A stretch of 64,000 nucleotides of DNA from an uncultured Lachnospiraceae bacterium (GCA_900551895.1 URXX01000008.1:1-64000), one strand, 5' to 3'; shown: positions 7,183-16,113, counted from the stretch's first letter. Numbers and translations are program-made. Notes: generated by a model not told the origin, from the letters alone.

Positions 7183-7422
7183 ATGAAATACAAAATAATT
7201 TTATCAGCAGCAGTAATATTAGCAGGGTTATTATTAACCTCTTGCACAGTTAAACAGGAAGAAACAAAAACACAAAACTTGATTATAGAAGAACCGTCTT
7301 ACAGTGGAACAGTTACAATCTTTAAAGAAAATCAGAAAGTTTTTGACTGCATCGGAGAGATAAGAGTACAGAACAACGGACAAGACACAAATATAATCGT
7401 AGAAATGGAGGAAGAGCAATGA
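7183..7422 (+). CDS. small prophage lipoprotein
   Basis: The protein has 79 residues with a signal peptide ending in a lipobox (LLLTSC, Cys21), then an acidic mature domain with short strands (SGTVTIFKENQKVFDC). It would be lipid-anchored outside the membrane. It has an AAAGGAG ribosome site and follows an 84-bp gap. Phage-encoded lipoproteins often block superinfection; that is only a possibility here. The stop overlaps the next start. Confidence 0.6.
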   Translation: MKYKIILSAAVILAGLLLTSCTVKQEETKTQNLIIEEPSYSGTVTIFKENQKVFDCIGEIRVQNNGQDTNIIVEMEEEQ

Positions 7423-7550
7423 GTGAGCAGTACAGAACTAAAGAAGAATACACAGAACGCTATGCTACACAATACTGTGACGGAGACTGCGAAGAGGCAG
7501 CAGAACATAATATCGTAAAAGAAGTCTGTGAAGAGTTAAAAGAAGAATGA
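7419..7550 (+). CDS. 43-residue acidic hypothetical protein
   Basis: Starts at ATGA overlapping the lipoprotein stop, with GGAGGAAGAG as ribosome site. The product is short and very acidic, begins MSEQYRTKEEYTERY and has CDGDC in the middle. Tight coupling supports translation. Function unknown. Confidence 0.45.
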   Translation: MSEQYRTKEEYTERYATQYCDGDCEEAAEHNIVKEVCEELKEE

Positions 7551-7600
7551 CTACCGCGCTTAAGCGTACTGGAATATCTAAAGCGGAAAGGAGAAACACG

Positions 7601-8077
7601 GTGGACAAAACAATACTGATAGAATATGCGGATATGATAGAAGAAATAAAAGAGATAAGACGAAGAATAAGAAAACTGGAAGATGAGATAGCAAACATGA
7701 CGGTTGTATCCGACACTGTAAAAGGCACACGAAAAGACGGGACAATAGGATCGATAAAAGTAACAGGATTTCCTTTTCCTTTAGAGAATAAAAAGAAAGC
7801 GTTATTAAACAGGTATCGAAGAAAGTTAGAAGAAAAAGAAGAGGAACTTTTAGAACTAACTATAAAAGCAGAGGAATACATAGAAAGTATACCAAAATCA
7901 GAGTTACGGATTATGTTCCGGTTCTATTTTTTAGACGGGAAAACGTATGTAAAGACCGCAATGGAAATGAATTCGTTATTCCCGGAACGCCGTATAAAAT
8001 ACACGGAAGACAATGTTAAGAAAAAAATTCAAAGATTTTTTAAAAATGTCCCACTATGTCCCGAAGAAAAGTGTTAG
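7601..8077 (+). CDS. phage late regulator, DUF1492/RinA-ArpU-like
   Basis: The GTG at 7601 has AAAGGAG 8 bp upstream and is preferred; an in-frame ATG at 7547 overlapping the preceding stop is possible. A long N-terminal coiled coil (IEEIKEIRRRIRKLEDEI) is followed by a sigma-region-4-like helix-turn-helix (FYFLDGKTYVKTAMEMN). Proteins with this layout just before the terminase genes activate late transcription in clostridial phages (DUF1492, RinA/ArpU group). A terminator, a tRNA and the methylase gene follow. Confidence 0.65.
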   Translation: MDKTILIEYADMIEEIKEIRRRIRKLEDEIANMTVVSDTVKGTRKDGTIGSIKVTGFPFPLENKKKALLNRYRRKLEEKEEELLELTIKAEEYIESIPKSELRIMFRFYFLDGKTYVKTAMEMNSLFPERRIKYTEDNVKKKIQRFFKNVPLCPEEKC

Positions 8078-8149
8078 TATGCTATTAAGGAAAAGTAAAC
8101 GAAAACGTTTAAAGACCTCCTTTCAAGTATGATAAGAGAAATTCCAAAA

Positions 8150-8178
8150 GCGTCTCACGATACCGTGAGGCGTTTTTA
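8150..8178 (+). terminator. Rho-independent terminator
   Basis: GCGTCTCACG and CGTGAGGCG form a 9-bp stem with an ATAC loop and one G-U pair, followed by TTTTT. It ends the early operon after the late regulator, 7 bp before the tRNA. Confidence 0.8.
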
Positions 8179-8184
8179 CTATGC

Positions 8185-8256
8185 GGATACTTAGTTCAGT
8201 GGTAGAACAATCGTCTCATAAACGATAAGTCATCGGTTCGATTCCGATAGTATCCA
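8185..8256 (+). tRNA. tRNA-Met-type, anticodon CAT
   Basis: The cloverleaf is complete: acceptor GGATACT/AGTATCC, a D-arm with AGTTCAGTGGTAGAAC, anticodon stem ATCGT/ACGAT with loop CTCATAA (anticodon CAT), and T-arm ATCGG-TTCGATT-CCGAT, ending with discriminator A. CCA is not encoded. CAT may read Met or, with lysidine, Ile (ATA codons are common in the phage genes). It lies between the phage early and late regions, so it is phage-borne rather than an integration target. Confidence 0.9.
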
Positions 8257-8305
8257 TTTACCCGACAAGGCTTTTCTAAAATAAAAAAGAAAGGCGTGGT
8301 AACAA

Positions 8306-9046
8306 ATGAATAGTTTTATTAGTTGGATAGGTGGTAAGAAATTACTGCGAAAAGAAATCATCAAACAGTTCCCGAAAGAGTATGACAGATACATAGAAGT
8401 ATTTGGAGGTGCTGGCTGGGTACTGTTTGGAAAAGAACAGAAAGGATTAGAAATTTACAATGATGTAAATAGTGAGTTAGTAAATTTATATAGGTGTGTA
8501 AAGTATCATTCAGAAGAACTGCAAAGGGAACTGAATGGTATTTTAATGTCAAGGGAAATATTCTTTGATTCAATACAAAGAGTAAGAGGATTGACGGACA
8601 TTCAAAGGGCGGCAAGATTTTTTATTGCCATAAAAGAAAGTTTCGGTTCCGGTTGCAGTTCGTTTAGAGTAGCGTCCAAGAATATGCCAAAGGCAGTTGA
8701 GTTTTTGGAAATAGCATCGCAAAGACTAAACAAAGTAATTATAGAGAACCTTGACTTTGAACACCTAATAAAAACATATGACAGACCGAATGCACTTATC
8801 TACTGCGATCCACCGTATTACGAAACAGAAAAGTATTATCCTGACAGATTTAATGCAGAAGACCATGTGCGATTAAAAGAAGTGCTGTCTAAAGTAAAAG
8901 GGAAGTTTATTCTATCCTACAATGATTGTGACGTGATAAGAGAGTTATACAAAGAATACACAATCATCGAAGTGGAAAGACATGATAATCTTACAACGAA
9001 AAGTGGCAGCAGGAGATATAAAGAGTTAATCATAAGGAATTATTAA
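8306..9046 (+). CDS. D12-class DNA adenine methyltransferase
   Basis: The 246-residue protein starts with FISWIGGKKLLRKEI, then the SAM-binding FGGAGW segment and the catalytic DPPY (YCDPPYYE), in the order of Dam-like D12 N6-adenine methylases. No restriction enzyme lies next to it, so it is probably an orphan that protects phage DNA or marks it for packaging or regulation. A GAAAGG site precedes the ATG. The recognition site cannot be predicted here. Confidence 0.9.
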   Translation: MNSFISWIGGKKLLRKEIIKQFPKEYDRYIEVFGGAGWVLFGKEQKGLEIYNDVNSELVNLYRCVKYHSEELQRELNGILMSREIFFDSIQRVRGLTDIQRAARFFIAIKESFGSGCSSFRVASKNMPKAVEFLEIASQRLNKVIIENLDFEHLIKTYDRPNALIYCDPPYYETEKYYPDRFNAEDHVRLKEVLSKVKGKFILSYNDCDVIRELYKEYTIIEVERHDNLTTKSGSRRYKELIIRNY

Positions 9047-9047
9047 T

Positions 9048-9395
9048 ATGAAAAGAAATGTATTATTAGTATTTTCATGCGTTTTGACACTGTTCTTTTG
9101 TGGTTGTGCAAAATGTATTGATAAGAAACAAGTCAGTGTACAAGTGGAAATAGTAGAAGAATATCATAGGAATGCATATACAACTCCTATTCCATGTGGG
9201 AAAACAATTACTATAATCTCACATCCTGAGATAAACAGAATCATTGTTAAGTACAATGGGGAAGAGTACGCTATAGACGATAAAGAAACTTATGAAAAGT
9301 ATCAGAAATCAGTAGGAGAAACAGTAACAGCAATATTGAAAATACAAACTTACGATGACGGAACTGAGAAAAAAGATGTTATAAAATTGAAATGA
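9048..9395 (+). CDS. prophage lipoprotein
   Basis: The 115-residue protein has a signal peptide with lipobox FFCGC (Cys about 20) and a strand-rich mature domain (QVSVQVEIVEEYH, KTITIISH, RIIVKYNGEEYAI). It starts 1 bp after the methylase stop and precedes terS. It resembles the earlier lipoprotein only in type. An external anchored role such as superinfection exclusion is possible. Confidence 0.6.
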   Translation: MKRNVLLVFSCVLTLFFCGCAKCIDKKQVSVQVEIVEEYHRNAYTTPIPCGKTITIISHPEINRIIVKYNGEEYAIDDKETYEKYQKSVGETVTAILKIQTYDDGTEKKDVIKLK

Positions 9396-9412
9396 TAAGG
9401 TAGGTGAGCCTA

Positions 9413-9949
9413 GTGGCAAAATTAACCGAAAAACAGAAAAAATTTGCAGAGGAATATTTGATTGATTTGAATGCTACTAGGGCTTATCTAGCAGCATATC
9501 CTTCTGTAAAAAACGAGCAAACGGCAGCAGTAAACGGAAGTAAATTGCTAAGAAATACTAAGGTTAAGGAATATATTGCACAGAGAATACAAGAACGTCA
9601 AAAACGTACAGAAATAACACAAGACAGAGTAGTACAAGAATTAGCCGCTATTGCTTTTGCGAAAATAACAGATTATGTAGAAATTAAAAATGATGATAAA
9701 AGAAACGTTGTTGTTGTAAAAACGACAGAAGGACTGTCAAGCGAACAAATAGGTGCTATTGCAGGGATTAAGCAAGGAAAGCGTGGAATCGAATTAAAAT
9801 TAAATGACAAGGAAAGAGCGTTGGAAATGCTGGGGCGTCATTTAGGTATGTGGAACGATAAAATTCATATTAGCGGAGAAGTTAATACCAATAATCCATA
9901 CAAAGATTTAACAACCGAAGAATTAAGGAAGTTGATTGAAAGTGGATAA
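9413..9949 (+). CDS. terS: terminase small subunit
   Basis: The GTG at 9413 is preferred because AGGTGA lies at the right distance; GTG at 9404 is in frame. The N-terminus KLTEKQKKFAEEYLIDLNAT is the classic opening of the Terminase_2/XtmA small subunit, including a HTH that binds pac/cos DNA. The rest forms the oligomerisation helices. It recognises phage DNA and hands it to TerL, whose gene overlaps its end. Confidence 0.9.
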   Translation: MAKLTEKQKKFAEEYLIDLNATRAYLAAYPSVKNEQTAAVNGSKLLRNTKVKEYIAQRIQERQKRTEITQDRVVQELAAIAFAKITDYVEIKNDDKRNVVVVKTTEGLSSEQIGAIAGIKQGKRGIELKLNDKERALEMLGRHLGMWNDKIHISGEVNTNNPYKDLTTEELRKLIESG

Positions 9950-11354
9950 GGAAAAAATCATACAGGGGGCAAAGATAGAACTTGCAAGACGTGAGTTCTT
10001 TTTTTATTGCAATCTGAAAGCACCTGATTTTTACAAAGAAGACAGAGAGTTCTTAGTAGAACTGTGTAATGACTTGCAAGACTTTGTCGAATCCGATGAA
10101 GATGTTTGTGTTGTAAATATTCCACCCAGACATGGCAAGAGTAGAACTGCAGGTAACCTAGTAGAGTGGTGCTTAGGAAAAGATAACACCATTAAGATTA
10201 TGACAGGCTCTTATAACGAAACACTTTCCACTATGTTTTCTAAAAATGTAAGAAACAGCATACAGGAAACGAAAGCAGATGAAAACAAACCGGTATTTTC
10301 CGATGTGTTTCCGAACACAAGGATAAAATACGGTGATGGTGCAATGAACTTATGGAGTTTAGAAGGTGGATACAATAACTATTTAGCAACATCTCCTACC
10401 GGAACGGCAACAGGTTTCGGTTGTAATCTAATGATTATAGATGACTTAATAAAATCTGCATTAGAAGCGAATAACGCAACGATACTAGAAAACCATTGGA
10501 CATGGTTTACGGATACAATGCTCTCTCGCTTAGAAGAAGGTGGAAAGATAATTGTTATTATGACACGGTGGCACAGTCAAGATTTAGCCGGAAGAGTGCT
10601 TGAGTGGTGTAAGGAGAAAAAGAAAAAATACAGGCACATCTCTATGAAAGCCATGATTGACAAAGAAAAGAAGAAAATGCTCTGCCCACAGATTTTAAGT
10701 TATACATCATATCAGGACAAAATAAGTGCCATGGGAGAAGATATTGCAAGTGCGAACTACCAGCAAGAGCCAATAGACTTAAAAGGATGCCTATATACAT
10801 CGTTTAAAACATATGAAGATCTACCAAGAGATGAAAAAGGCAATCCGTTATTTACTTCTATTTTGAATTATACAGATACTGCTGATGAAGGACTTGATTA
10901 TCTGTGCAGCATAACTTACGGGGTGTACAACAAAGAAGCATATATACTTGAAATTATATATACACAGAAACCAATGGAAGAAACAGAACCGGCTGTTGCG
11001 AAAATGCTATATGAATACGGTGTAAATAAATCAAAAATAGAATCGAACAACGGTGGTAAAGGATTTGCAAGGTCAATCAAAAGAATATTAAGCGAAGAAT
11101 ATAACAGCAATAAAACGCGTGTAAAATGGTTTCATCAATCCGAGAATAAAGTGGCAAGAATTTTATCTAATGCAACATGGATAATGGACCATGTATATTA
11201 TCCGAAGAATTGGAAAGACCGTTGGTCAGATTACCATGACGCAATGGTGAAATACCAAAGGGAAGGAAAGAACGCCCATGATGATGCACCTGATGCAACA
11301 ACAGGCATTGCAGAAAATATCAATAAAGGCGGATTGAGAACATTTAGGGAGTGA
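9942..11354 (+). CDS. terL: terminase large subunit
   Basis: A packaging ATPase-nuclease of about 470 residues. The Walker A-type motif is NIPPRHGKSRT; the Walker B is LMIIDDL, and a coupling-motif-like region (VIMTRWH) follows. The C-terminal nuclease begins near NYTDTADEGLDYL, an Asp-containing motif of the RNase H-like fold, and ends with HDDAPDATTG. It drives DNA into the prohead and cuts it. GTG at 9942 (or TTG at 9936) overlaps terS; the end overlaps the portal gene. Confidence 0.93.
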   Translation: MDKEKIIQGAKIELARREFFFYCNLKAPDFYKEDREFLVELCNDLQDFVESDEDVCVVNIPPRHGKSRTAGNLVEWCLGKDNTIKIMTGSYNETLSTMFSKNVRNSIQETKADENKPVFSDVFPNTRIKYGDGAMNLWSLEGGYNNYLATSPTGTATGFGCNLMIIDDLIKSALEANNATILENHWTWFTDTMLSRLEEGGKIIVIMTRWHSQDLAGRVLEWCKEKKKKYRHISMKAMIDKEKKKMLCPQILSYTSYQDKISAMGEDIASANYQQEPIDLKGCLYTSFKTYEDLPRDEKGNPLFTSILNYTDTADEGLDYLCSITYGVYNKEAYILEIIYTQKPMEETEPAVAKMLYEYGVNKSKIESNNGGKGFARSIKRILSEEYNSNKTRVKWFHQSENKVARILSNATWIMDHVYYPKNWKDRWSDYHDAMVKYQREGKNAHDDAPDATTGIAENINKGGLRTFRE

Positions 11355-11359
11355 AAAGT

Positions 11360-12829
11360 TTGAAAATAAAAGAATTTGTAACGAAACTACGGAAAGGGGT
11401 AAGAGCCGGAATGGCAGCAGTACGAGAAAGTAATACATTAACTGATAATAGAATTATAACTATCATAGACAGGTTTAAAAGTTCCGATGCTTTAAAACTG
11501 ATGAAAGTAGGAGAACAGTACTACAAAGTAGACAATGATATTAAAAACAGGAAAATTACACGAAAGGTGAATGGACACGAAGAGGAAGAAAGTTGGCGTG
11601 CCAACAATAAACTGGCTCATGCGAAGTATAAAACGCAGGTAGATGAAAAGATTGCCTATTTACTGTCTAAGCCTGTCACATTTAAAACAGATAAGGAAAA
11701 TAACAAGTATGTGGAATTGGTAAAACAGACGCTGGGAAAACGTTTTCAGTATCAACTGACACAACTAGGTTATGAGGCGTCCAATAAAGGTATAGGGTGG
11801 TTGCAGGTATACATAGATGAAGAGGGAGACTTCAAAACTATGATAATTCCTGCTGAACAGTGCATACCATACTGGGCGGATAGGACGCATACAGAACTAA
11901 ACACAATGATTCGTGTATATAAAACGACGGTATGGGTAAACAGTAAGGAAAAAGAAATCGAAAATGTGGAGGTATGGACAAAAGAAGGAGTTACTTTCTA
12001 CAGAAGAGAAGGACAAATGCTAATCCTAGATACTGAACGCAATGATGCAGGTGGTCCGATAGGACATTACCGCACGCCGAAAGAGTGGAAAACATGGGGG
12101 AAAGTACCGTTTATTCCGTTTAAGAATAATCAAGTAGAACTACCGGACATCAAGTTCGTAAAAAGTCTTTTGGACGCATATGACAAAGGCAGAAGTGAAG
12201 TTGCAAACTATGTAGAGGAAGTCAAAAATCTCATTTTTGTTTTAAAAGGATATGGAGGACAAGACCTTTCGGAGTTTATGCAGATGTTAAATGAAGACCG
12301 TGCAATCCCGATTGATGATGCAGAGGAAGGCGGAGTCGATACAATCACTCCACAAATGGACATAACGGCAATCCGAGAGCATTATGAACAGTTGAAAAGG
12401 GATATTATCGAGGATGGGCAATCAGTAAACAAAGATTTAGACAAGTTTGGTTCAGCACCTTCAGGGGTAGCATTAAAATTCATGTATTCAGGGTTAGACT
12501 TGAAATGTAATTTGTTAGAAGCGGAATTTAAAATGGGATTTGAAATGCTGTTGTATTTCTTGAATGAGTATTTTTCCTTAACGAATACATCATATGAAAA
12601 ATCGGACATAGACTTAGTGTTTAACCGTAACATGACAGTAAATGAAGCAGAGCAGATAGAGAACTGTTCAAAATCAACAGATATTGTTTCTGATAAGACA
12701 ATACTGGCAAACCACCCATATGTATCTAACGTAGAAGAGGAATTGAAACTACTGGAAGAACAGAGGAAAGAAACAGGGGCATCATGGGACACTGCTCCGA
12801 TCATAAAGGGTGAGGGAGATGAAGAGTAA
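11360..12829 (+). CDS. portal protein, SPP1 gp6-type
   Basis: About 489 residues from a TTG at 11360 that has TAGGGAG at a fitting distance (GTG at 11351 is also in frame). The N-terminal helical part, the GWLQVYIDEEGDF segment, the stem region with YDKGRSEVANYVEEVKN, and SAPSGVALKFMYSGLDLK match SPP1-type (PF05133) portals. The dodecameric ring would sit at one capsid vertex and carry DNA. Placed between TerL and the MuF-like protein as expected. Confidence 0.88.
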   Translation: MKIKEFVTKLRKGVRAGMAAVRESNTLTDNRIITIIDRFKSSDALKLMKVGEQYYKVDNDIKNRKITRKVNGHEEEESWRANNKLAHAKYKTQVDEKIAYLLSKPVTFKTDKENNKYVELVKQTLGKRFQYQLTQLGYEASNKGIGWLQVYIDEEGDFKTMIIPAEQCIPYWADRTHTELNTMIRVYKTTVWVNSKEKEIENVEVWTKEGVTFYRREGQMLILDTERNDAGGPIGHYRTPKEWKTWGKVPFIPFKNNQVELPDIKFVKSLLDAYDKGRSEVANYVEEVKNLIFVLKGYGGQDLSEFMQMLNEDRAIPIDDAEEGGVDTITPQMDITAIREHYEQLKRDIIEDGQSVNKDLDKFGSAPSGVALKFMYSGLDLKCNLLEAEFKMGFEMLLYFLNEYFSLTNTSYEKSDIDLVFNRNMTVNEAEQIENCSKSTDIVSDKTILANHPYVSNVEEELKLLEEQRKETGASWDTAPIIKGEGDEE

Positions 12830-14264
12830 GGAATATCAGGAAAAGAAAAACAGTGAATACTGGGAAAAGCGTATTGCTAACTCAACATGGAAACAATACA
12901 ATTCACTCGAAGAGAGAAATAAAAAACTGCTTGAGTTTTACATAGATGCAAGTGAGAGTATCAAAGACGAATTATATACACTTGCAGAAAAGTACAGTAA
13001 AGACGGCGTCTTATCGAGGACAGAGATGCACAAGCAGAACCGCCTGCAAAAGTTAAATCAGAATTTTGAAAAAATAATAGAAGACTTGGGGCATAAGGTG
13101 GAAACATTTGCCAAAGAAAATATGCAACAGGGATTTGAAAATGTAAATGAAAATATCGCAACAAAAATGGGCGAGATAGATTTTGCCATGCCGAATAAAA
13201 ACTTAATGGAGAAACTATTTGAGGAAGAGTGGCGTGGTGACAGTTTTTCAGGGCGTTTGTGGAAAAATCAAAGGAAGTTGGCAAGAGGATTAAACAGTAT
13301 TCTTTTGGTAGGTTTGCAGCAGGGAAAGACGGCAACGGAAATGGCTATACAGTTACATAACTTCATGGGTAAAGGATTTAACGAATGCCACAGGCTTGTC
13401 AGGACGGAAACGATGCACTACTTAAATAGTGCAACACTACAAAGGTATAAAAATGCCAATGTAGAATATGTTCAGATTTGGGCGGCAGCAGACGAAAGAA
13501 CTTGCACTACCTGTGGAGGATACCATACGAAAACATATCCGATTGAGAAAGCGCCTATTCTTCCCCTTCACGCAAACTGTAGGTGTACATACTTACCGGT
13601 TACGGATAAAGAGATGATTGCTCAGCAAGAAAGTAAAATGGACTTTATGGGACAGCCCAATATATTTCAGAATAATCAAATCAGAGTAAAAGGATACAAG
13701 GTGGATGGAACAGACAATATCTATACTCAAACCAACACAAGCAATGCAAAGAAAACAATAGAATTTCTTAGCAACACAATCAAAAAGGTAGAAGGTCTTG
13801 GAAGTGTAAGTAAAATTATAGTGTCAAAGGATATTCAAGGTGTAGCAGCATATGATCACAGTAATGATTGGCTATTTGTAAATGAAAGATTGTGCGATAC
13901 GGATTTTACAGAAGAAATATTAGAAGATAATTATTTTGTTGCAGATACTCCTATTGATGTAATAAAACATGAGATGTATCATAAAAAACATTGGGATTAT
14001 ATCAAGACAAAAGGAACAGACTATGCTATAATAAAAAATAACTTAGAAGTTGATTTGAGAAAATATGTTGCCGAACAACAGAGAATGCAGTTTTCGTATT
14101 TGGAAAAGACCGTGTCTATAAACGCATCTGATGCGTATTATTTTAACAGCAATTTAAACGAACTTGTAGCAGAGGTACTCTTACAAGAGGAGAAGGGTAT
14201 TGTAAAAGATGAGATGCTATTGAAATTAGTAAGGAGGTGTATCGGGAATGATGATAATTCTTAG
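12819..14264 (+). CDS. MuF/SPP1 gp7-like head protein with C-terminal HExxH domain
   Basis: ATG at 12819 follows AAAGGGTGAGGGAG. Residues about 1-270 are a minor head protein of the gp7/MuF type, with ECHRLVRTETMHY and the conserved CTTCGGYHTKTYP...LHANCRC zinc-like end. Residues about 280-481 are an extra domain containing HEMYHKKH (His384, Glu385, His388) and NELVAE (Glu448, Glu452), the pattern of a gluzincin-type metallopeptidase. MuF proteins in temperate phages are known to carry C-terminal toxin-like effector domains injected with DNA. Whether this domain is active is unknown. A 53-residue gene overlaps its end. Confidence 0.8.
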   Translation: MKSKEYQEKKNSEYWEKRIANSTWKQYNSLEERNKKLLEFYIDASESIKDELYTLAEKYSKDGVLSRTEMHKQNRLQKLNQNFEKIIEDLGHKVETFAKENMQQGFENVNENIATKMGEIDFAMPNKNLMEKLFEEEWRGDSFSGRLWKNQRKLARGLNSILLVGLQQGKTATEMAIQLHNFMGKGFNECHRLVRTETMHYLNSATLQRYKNANVEYVQIWAAADERTCTTCGGYHTKTYPIEKAPILPLHANCRCTYLPVTDKEMIAQQESKMDFMGQPNIFQNNQIRVKGYKVDGTDNIYTQTNTSNAKKTIEFLSNTIKKVEGLGSVSKIIVSKDIQGVAAYDHSNDWLFVNERLCDTDFTEEILEDNYFVADTPIDVIKHEMYHKKHWDYIKTKGTDYAIIKNNLEVDLRKYVAEQQRMQFSYLEKTVSINASDAYYFNSNLNELVAEVLLQEEKGIVKDEMLLKLVRRCIGNDDNS

Positions 14265-14409
14265 TGAAAAGGATAAAAAAATGAAATCAGAGGTTGTAAA
14301 GTGGATTCAAATTGATAATGAGGGGAATTGTTATCTAAAAGAGGATGCACCCGATTATATAAAAACGAATTACAATCTTCTTAGAAAGAAAATGGCATTT
14401 ATGGATTAG
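14248..14409 (+). CDS. 53-residue protein coupled to MuF-HExxH gene
   Basis: ATGATG at 14248 lies 9 bp after AAGGAGGTG, inside the 3' end of the MuF-like gene, and the frame runs to 14409, directly before a terminator. The short product is mixed acidic/basic with a C-terminal helix (YIKTNYNLLRKKMAFMD). The position is that of an immunity or partner protein for a MuF C-terminal effector, but no family is recognised. Confidence 0.5.
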   Translation: MMIILSEKDKKMKSEVVKWIQIDNEGNCYLKEDAPDYIKTNYNLLRKKMAFMD

Positions 14410-14442
14410 ATACCACAGGTCGAAAAGGTCTGTGGTATTTTT
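14410..14442 (+). terminator. terminator after MuF module
   Basis: ATACCACAG (14410-14418) pairs with CTGTGGTAT (14430-14438), followed by a T-run. It closes the packaging/MuF transcription unit. Confidence 0.85.
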
Positions 14443-14472
14443 CTGCCTATTTTTACGAAAGGAGGTACACCA

Positions 14473-14496
14473 AGCACCCGCAAGGGTGCTATTTTT
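14473..14496 (+). terminator. second terminator-like hairpin
   Basis: AGCACCC and GGGTGCT pair around GCAA, followed by ATTTTTC and soon CCTTTTTT. A good AAAGGAGGT site just upstream (14457-14465) serves no supported gene. The 180 bp between MuF and scaffold genes holds only these two hairpins. Confidence 0.75.
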
Positions 14497-14589
14497 CTAC
14501 CCTTTTTTATAGGTTGCAGGGTATAAAGAACAACGATTACAACCCGACACCAAGAGAGTTGGTATAAAAATCTATGGAGGTAAAGAAAA

Positions 14590-15183
14590 ATGGATTGGTT
14601 ACAGAAAATTTTAGAAAATGCAGTATACGGTGAAGACGGAAAACTGAATGTTGCCGAAACGATGAAGAAAATCAACGAGGAAGCGTCAAAACATATCATT
14701 CCGAAAGAACAGTACAACGGAAAGGTAAAAGAACTGGATACCGCAAATGAAACCATCAAGCAACTGAAAAAAGACAATGAAAACAATCCTGAGTTGCAAA
14801 AAGCAATACAGGAGCATGAAGAAACTGTGAAAAATCTGAAAAAGGCTCATAAGGAAGAGATAACAGGGATGCGGATTGATTCTGCCATTTCCAAACTGCT
14901 TTCAGAGAAGAATGCGAAATACCCTGAATTACTTTCGGGAAAATTTAACCGTGAAAAACTGACGTTATCAGAGGACGGACAGATTGTAGGTTTAGATGAG
15001 CAAATGAAAACCATTGAGGAAACATACAAAGATATGTTTGGGAAAAGTGTAAGCGGATTTACTCCGCCAAATCCTAACGGAAGTGGCAGTGGAGCGACAA
15101 CATATGAGGCATTAGTAAAAAATGCAGACAACATGACCGCAGAGGAAGTAGCGGCACAGTTTACAGCCATGCAGGAGAAATAA
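14590..15183 (+). CDS. scaffold protein, Phage_GP20 family
   Basis: The protein has 197 residues, mostly a charged coiled coil (NETIKQLKKDNENNPELQKA), with the start DWLQKILENAVYGEDGKL and a Gly/Ser/Pro hinge before a short C-terminal helix. This matches GP20-type scaffolds, which help the capsid protein assemble and then leave the prohead. A GGAGG site precedes the ATG. The capsid gene follows by 17 bp. Confidence 0.85.
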   Translation: MDWLQKILENAVYGEDGKLNVAETMKKINEEASKHIIPKEQYNGKVKELDTANETIKQLKKDNENNPELQKAIQEHEETVKNLKKAHKEEITGMRIDSAISKLLSEKNAKYPELLSGKFNREKLTLSEDGQIVGLDEQMKTIEETYKDMFGKSVSGFTPPNPNGSGSGATTYEALVKNADNMTAEEVAAQFTAMQEK

Positions 15184-15200
15184 GAAAGAGAGGATAAAAT

Positions 15201-16079
15201 ATGTCAGTAGAAAGTTTTAAACCAACATTATGGGAAGGCGCATTAATTGCAAACTTCCATTCATTATCAATCGCAGATGTTTTAGCGACACCGCCGTCAG
15301 AAATTAAAGGACATAAGGTTACATTTAACCGTGTTGCAGCAGGAACAATAAAAGATTACGCAGGAACGGTCGAATGGGAGGATATCGACACTACGCCTGT
15401 AGATATGGTGTTTGACAAAGAGAAATATTTTGCTTTTGCCTTAGATGATGTAGATAAGGTGCAGACAAAAGGCGATGTCATGGCAGCGACTACGAAAGAA
15501 CATTCGGCAGTATTGTCAGAAACATATGATAAAGACTTCTTTGCAGCCTTATTAGCAGGAACAACAATGAAAATTGGTTCATCGTCTGCGAAGAAAAAAG
15601 TAACATCGGTAAATGCCTATGATTTTATCGTAGATCTTGGAACAATGCTTTCTAAAAAGAAAGTTCCAAAAGTAAACCGCTTTGTAACAGTGAACGCAGA
15701 CTATTTAGGATTGTTAGGTAAAGACAAACGATTTACGGATAATCCGAAAGTTCTTGAGAATGGTATCGTGGAAGGACAGGTCATTAACGGAATGCAGGTA
15801 ATGTGTTCAGAGGAACTTCCGGCAAACGTTATTTTAGCAAGCCATAAATCCGCGATCGGTGCAGCAAAACAGATTGAGGAAATGGAAGCAATGCGTTTAC
15901 AGAACAAATTTGCAGACGGTATCAGAGGGCTTTGTGTATATGGACATAAAGTTTTACGTGAAGATGCAAGCGCAGCACTTTATTACGAAGTAGGAACGTC
16001 AGCAGACGTTGAACCGATTAACGTAAAAATCACAAATGACACAAAAAGTCCTGTGAATACAAAAGAAGTAACAGGGTAA
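15201..16079 (+). CDS. major capsid protein, HK97 fold
   Basis: The protein has 292 residues. The opening SVESFKPTLWEGALIANFH and the body (HKVTFNRVAAGTIKDYAG, DKDFFAALLAG, VNRFVTVNADYL, HKSAIGAAKQIEEMEAM) are typical of HK97-fold capsid proteins of clostridial siphoviruses. The last 30 or so residues (SADVEPINVKITND...) form a short tail. It follows the scaffold gene directly and ends at a terminator-like hairpin. No encoded protease is visible, in line with a separate scaffold. Confidence 0.85.
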   Translation: MSVESFKPTLWEGALIANFHSLSIADVLATPPSEIKGHKVTFNRVAAGTIKDYAGTVEWEDIDTTPVDMVFDKEKYFAFALDDVDKVQTKGDVMAATTKEHSAVLSETYDKDFFAALLAGTTMKIGSSSAKKKVTSVNAYDFIVDLGTMLSKKKVPKVNRFVTVNADYLGLLGKDKRFTDNPKVLENGIVEGQVINGMQVMCSEELPANVILASHKSAIGAAKQIEEMEAMRLQNKFADGIRGLCVYGHKVLREDASAALYYEVGTSADVEPINVKITNDTKSPVNTKEVTG

Positions 16080-16101
16080 GAGGGGATTCCCCTCTTATTT
16101 T
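16077..16101 (+). terminator. hairpin after major capsid gene
   Basis: TAAGAGGGG and CCCCTCTTA form a 9-bp stem with an ATT loop, followed by TTTT. It overlaps the capsid stop codon and probably reduces read-through so that the capsid gene is expressed most. Confidence 0.8.
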
Positions 16102-16113
16102 AAGGTGATGGAT

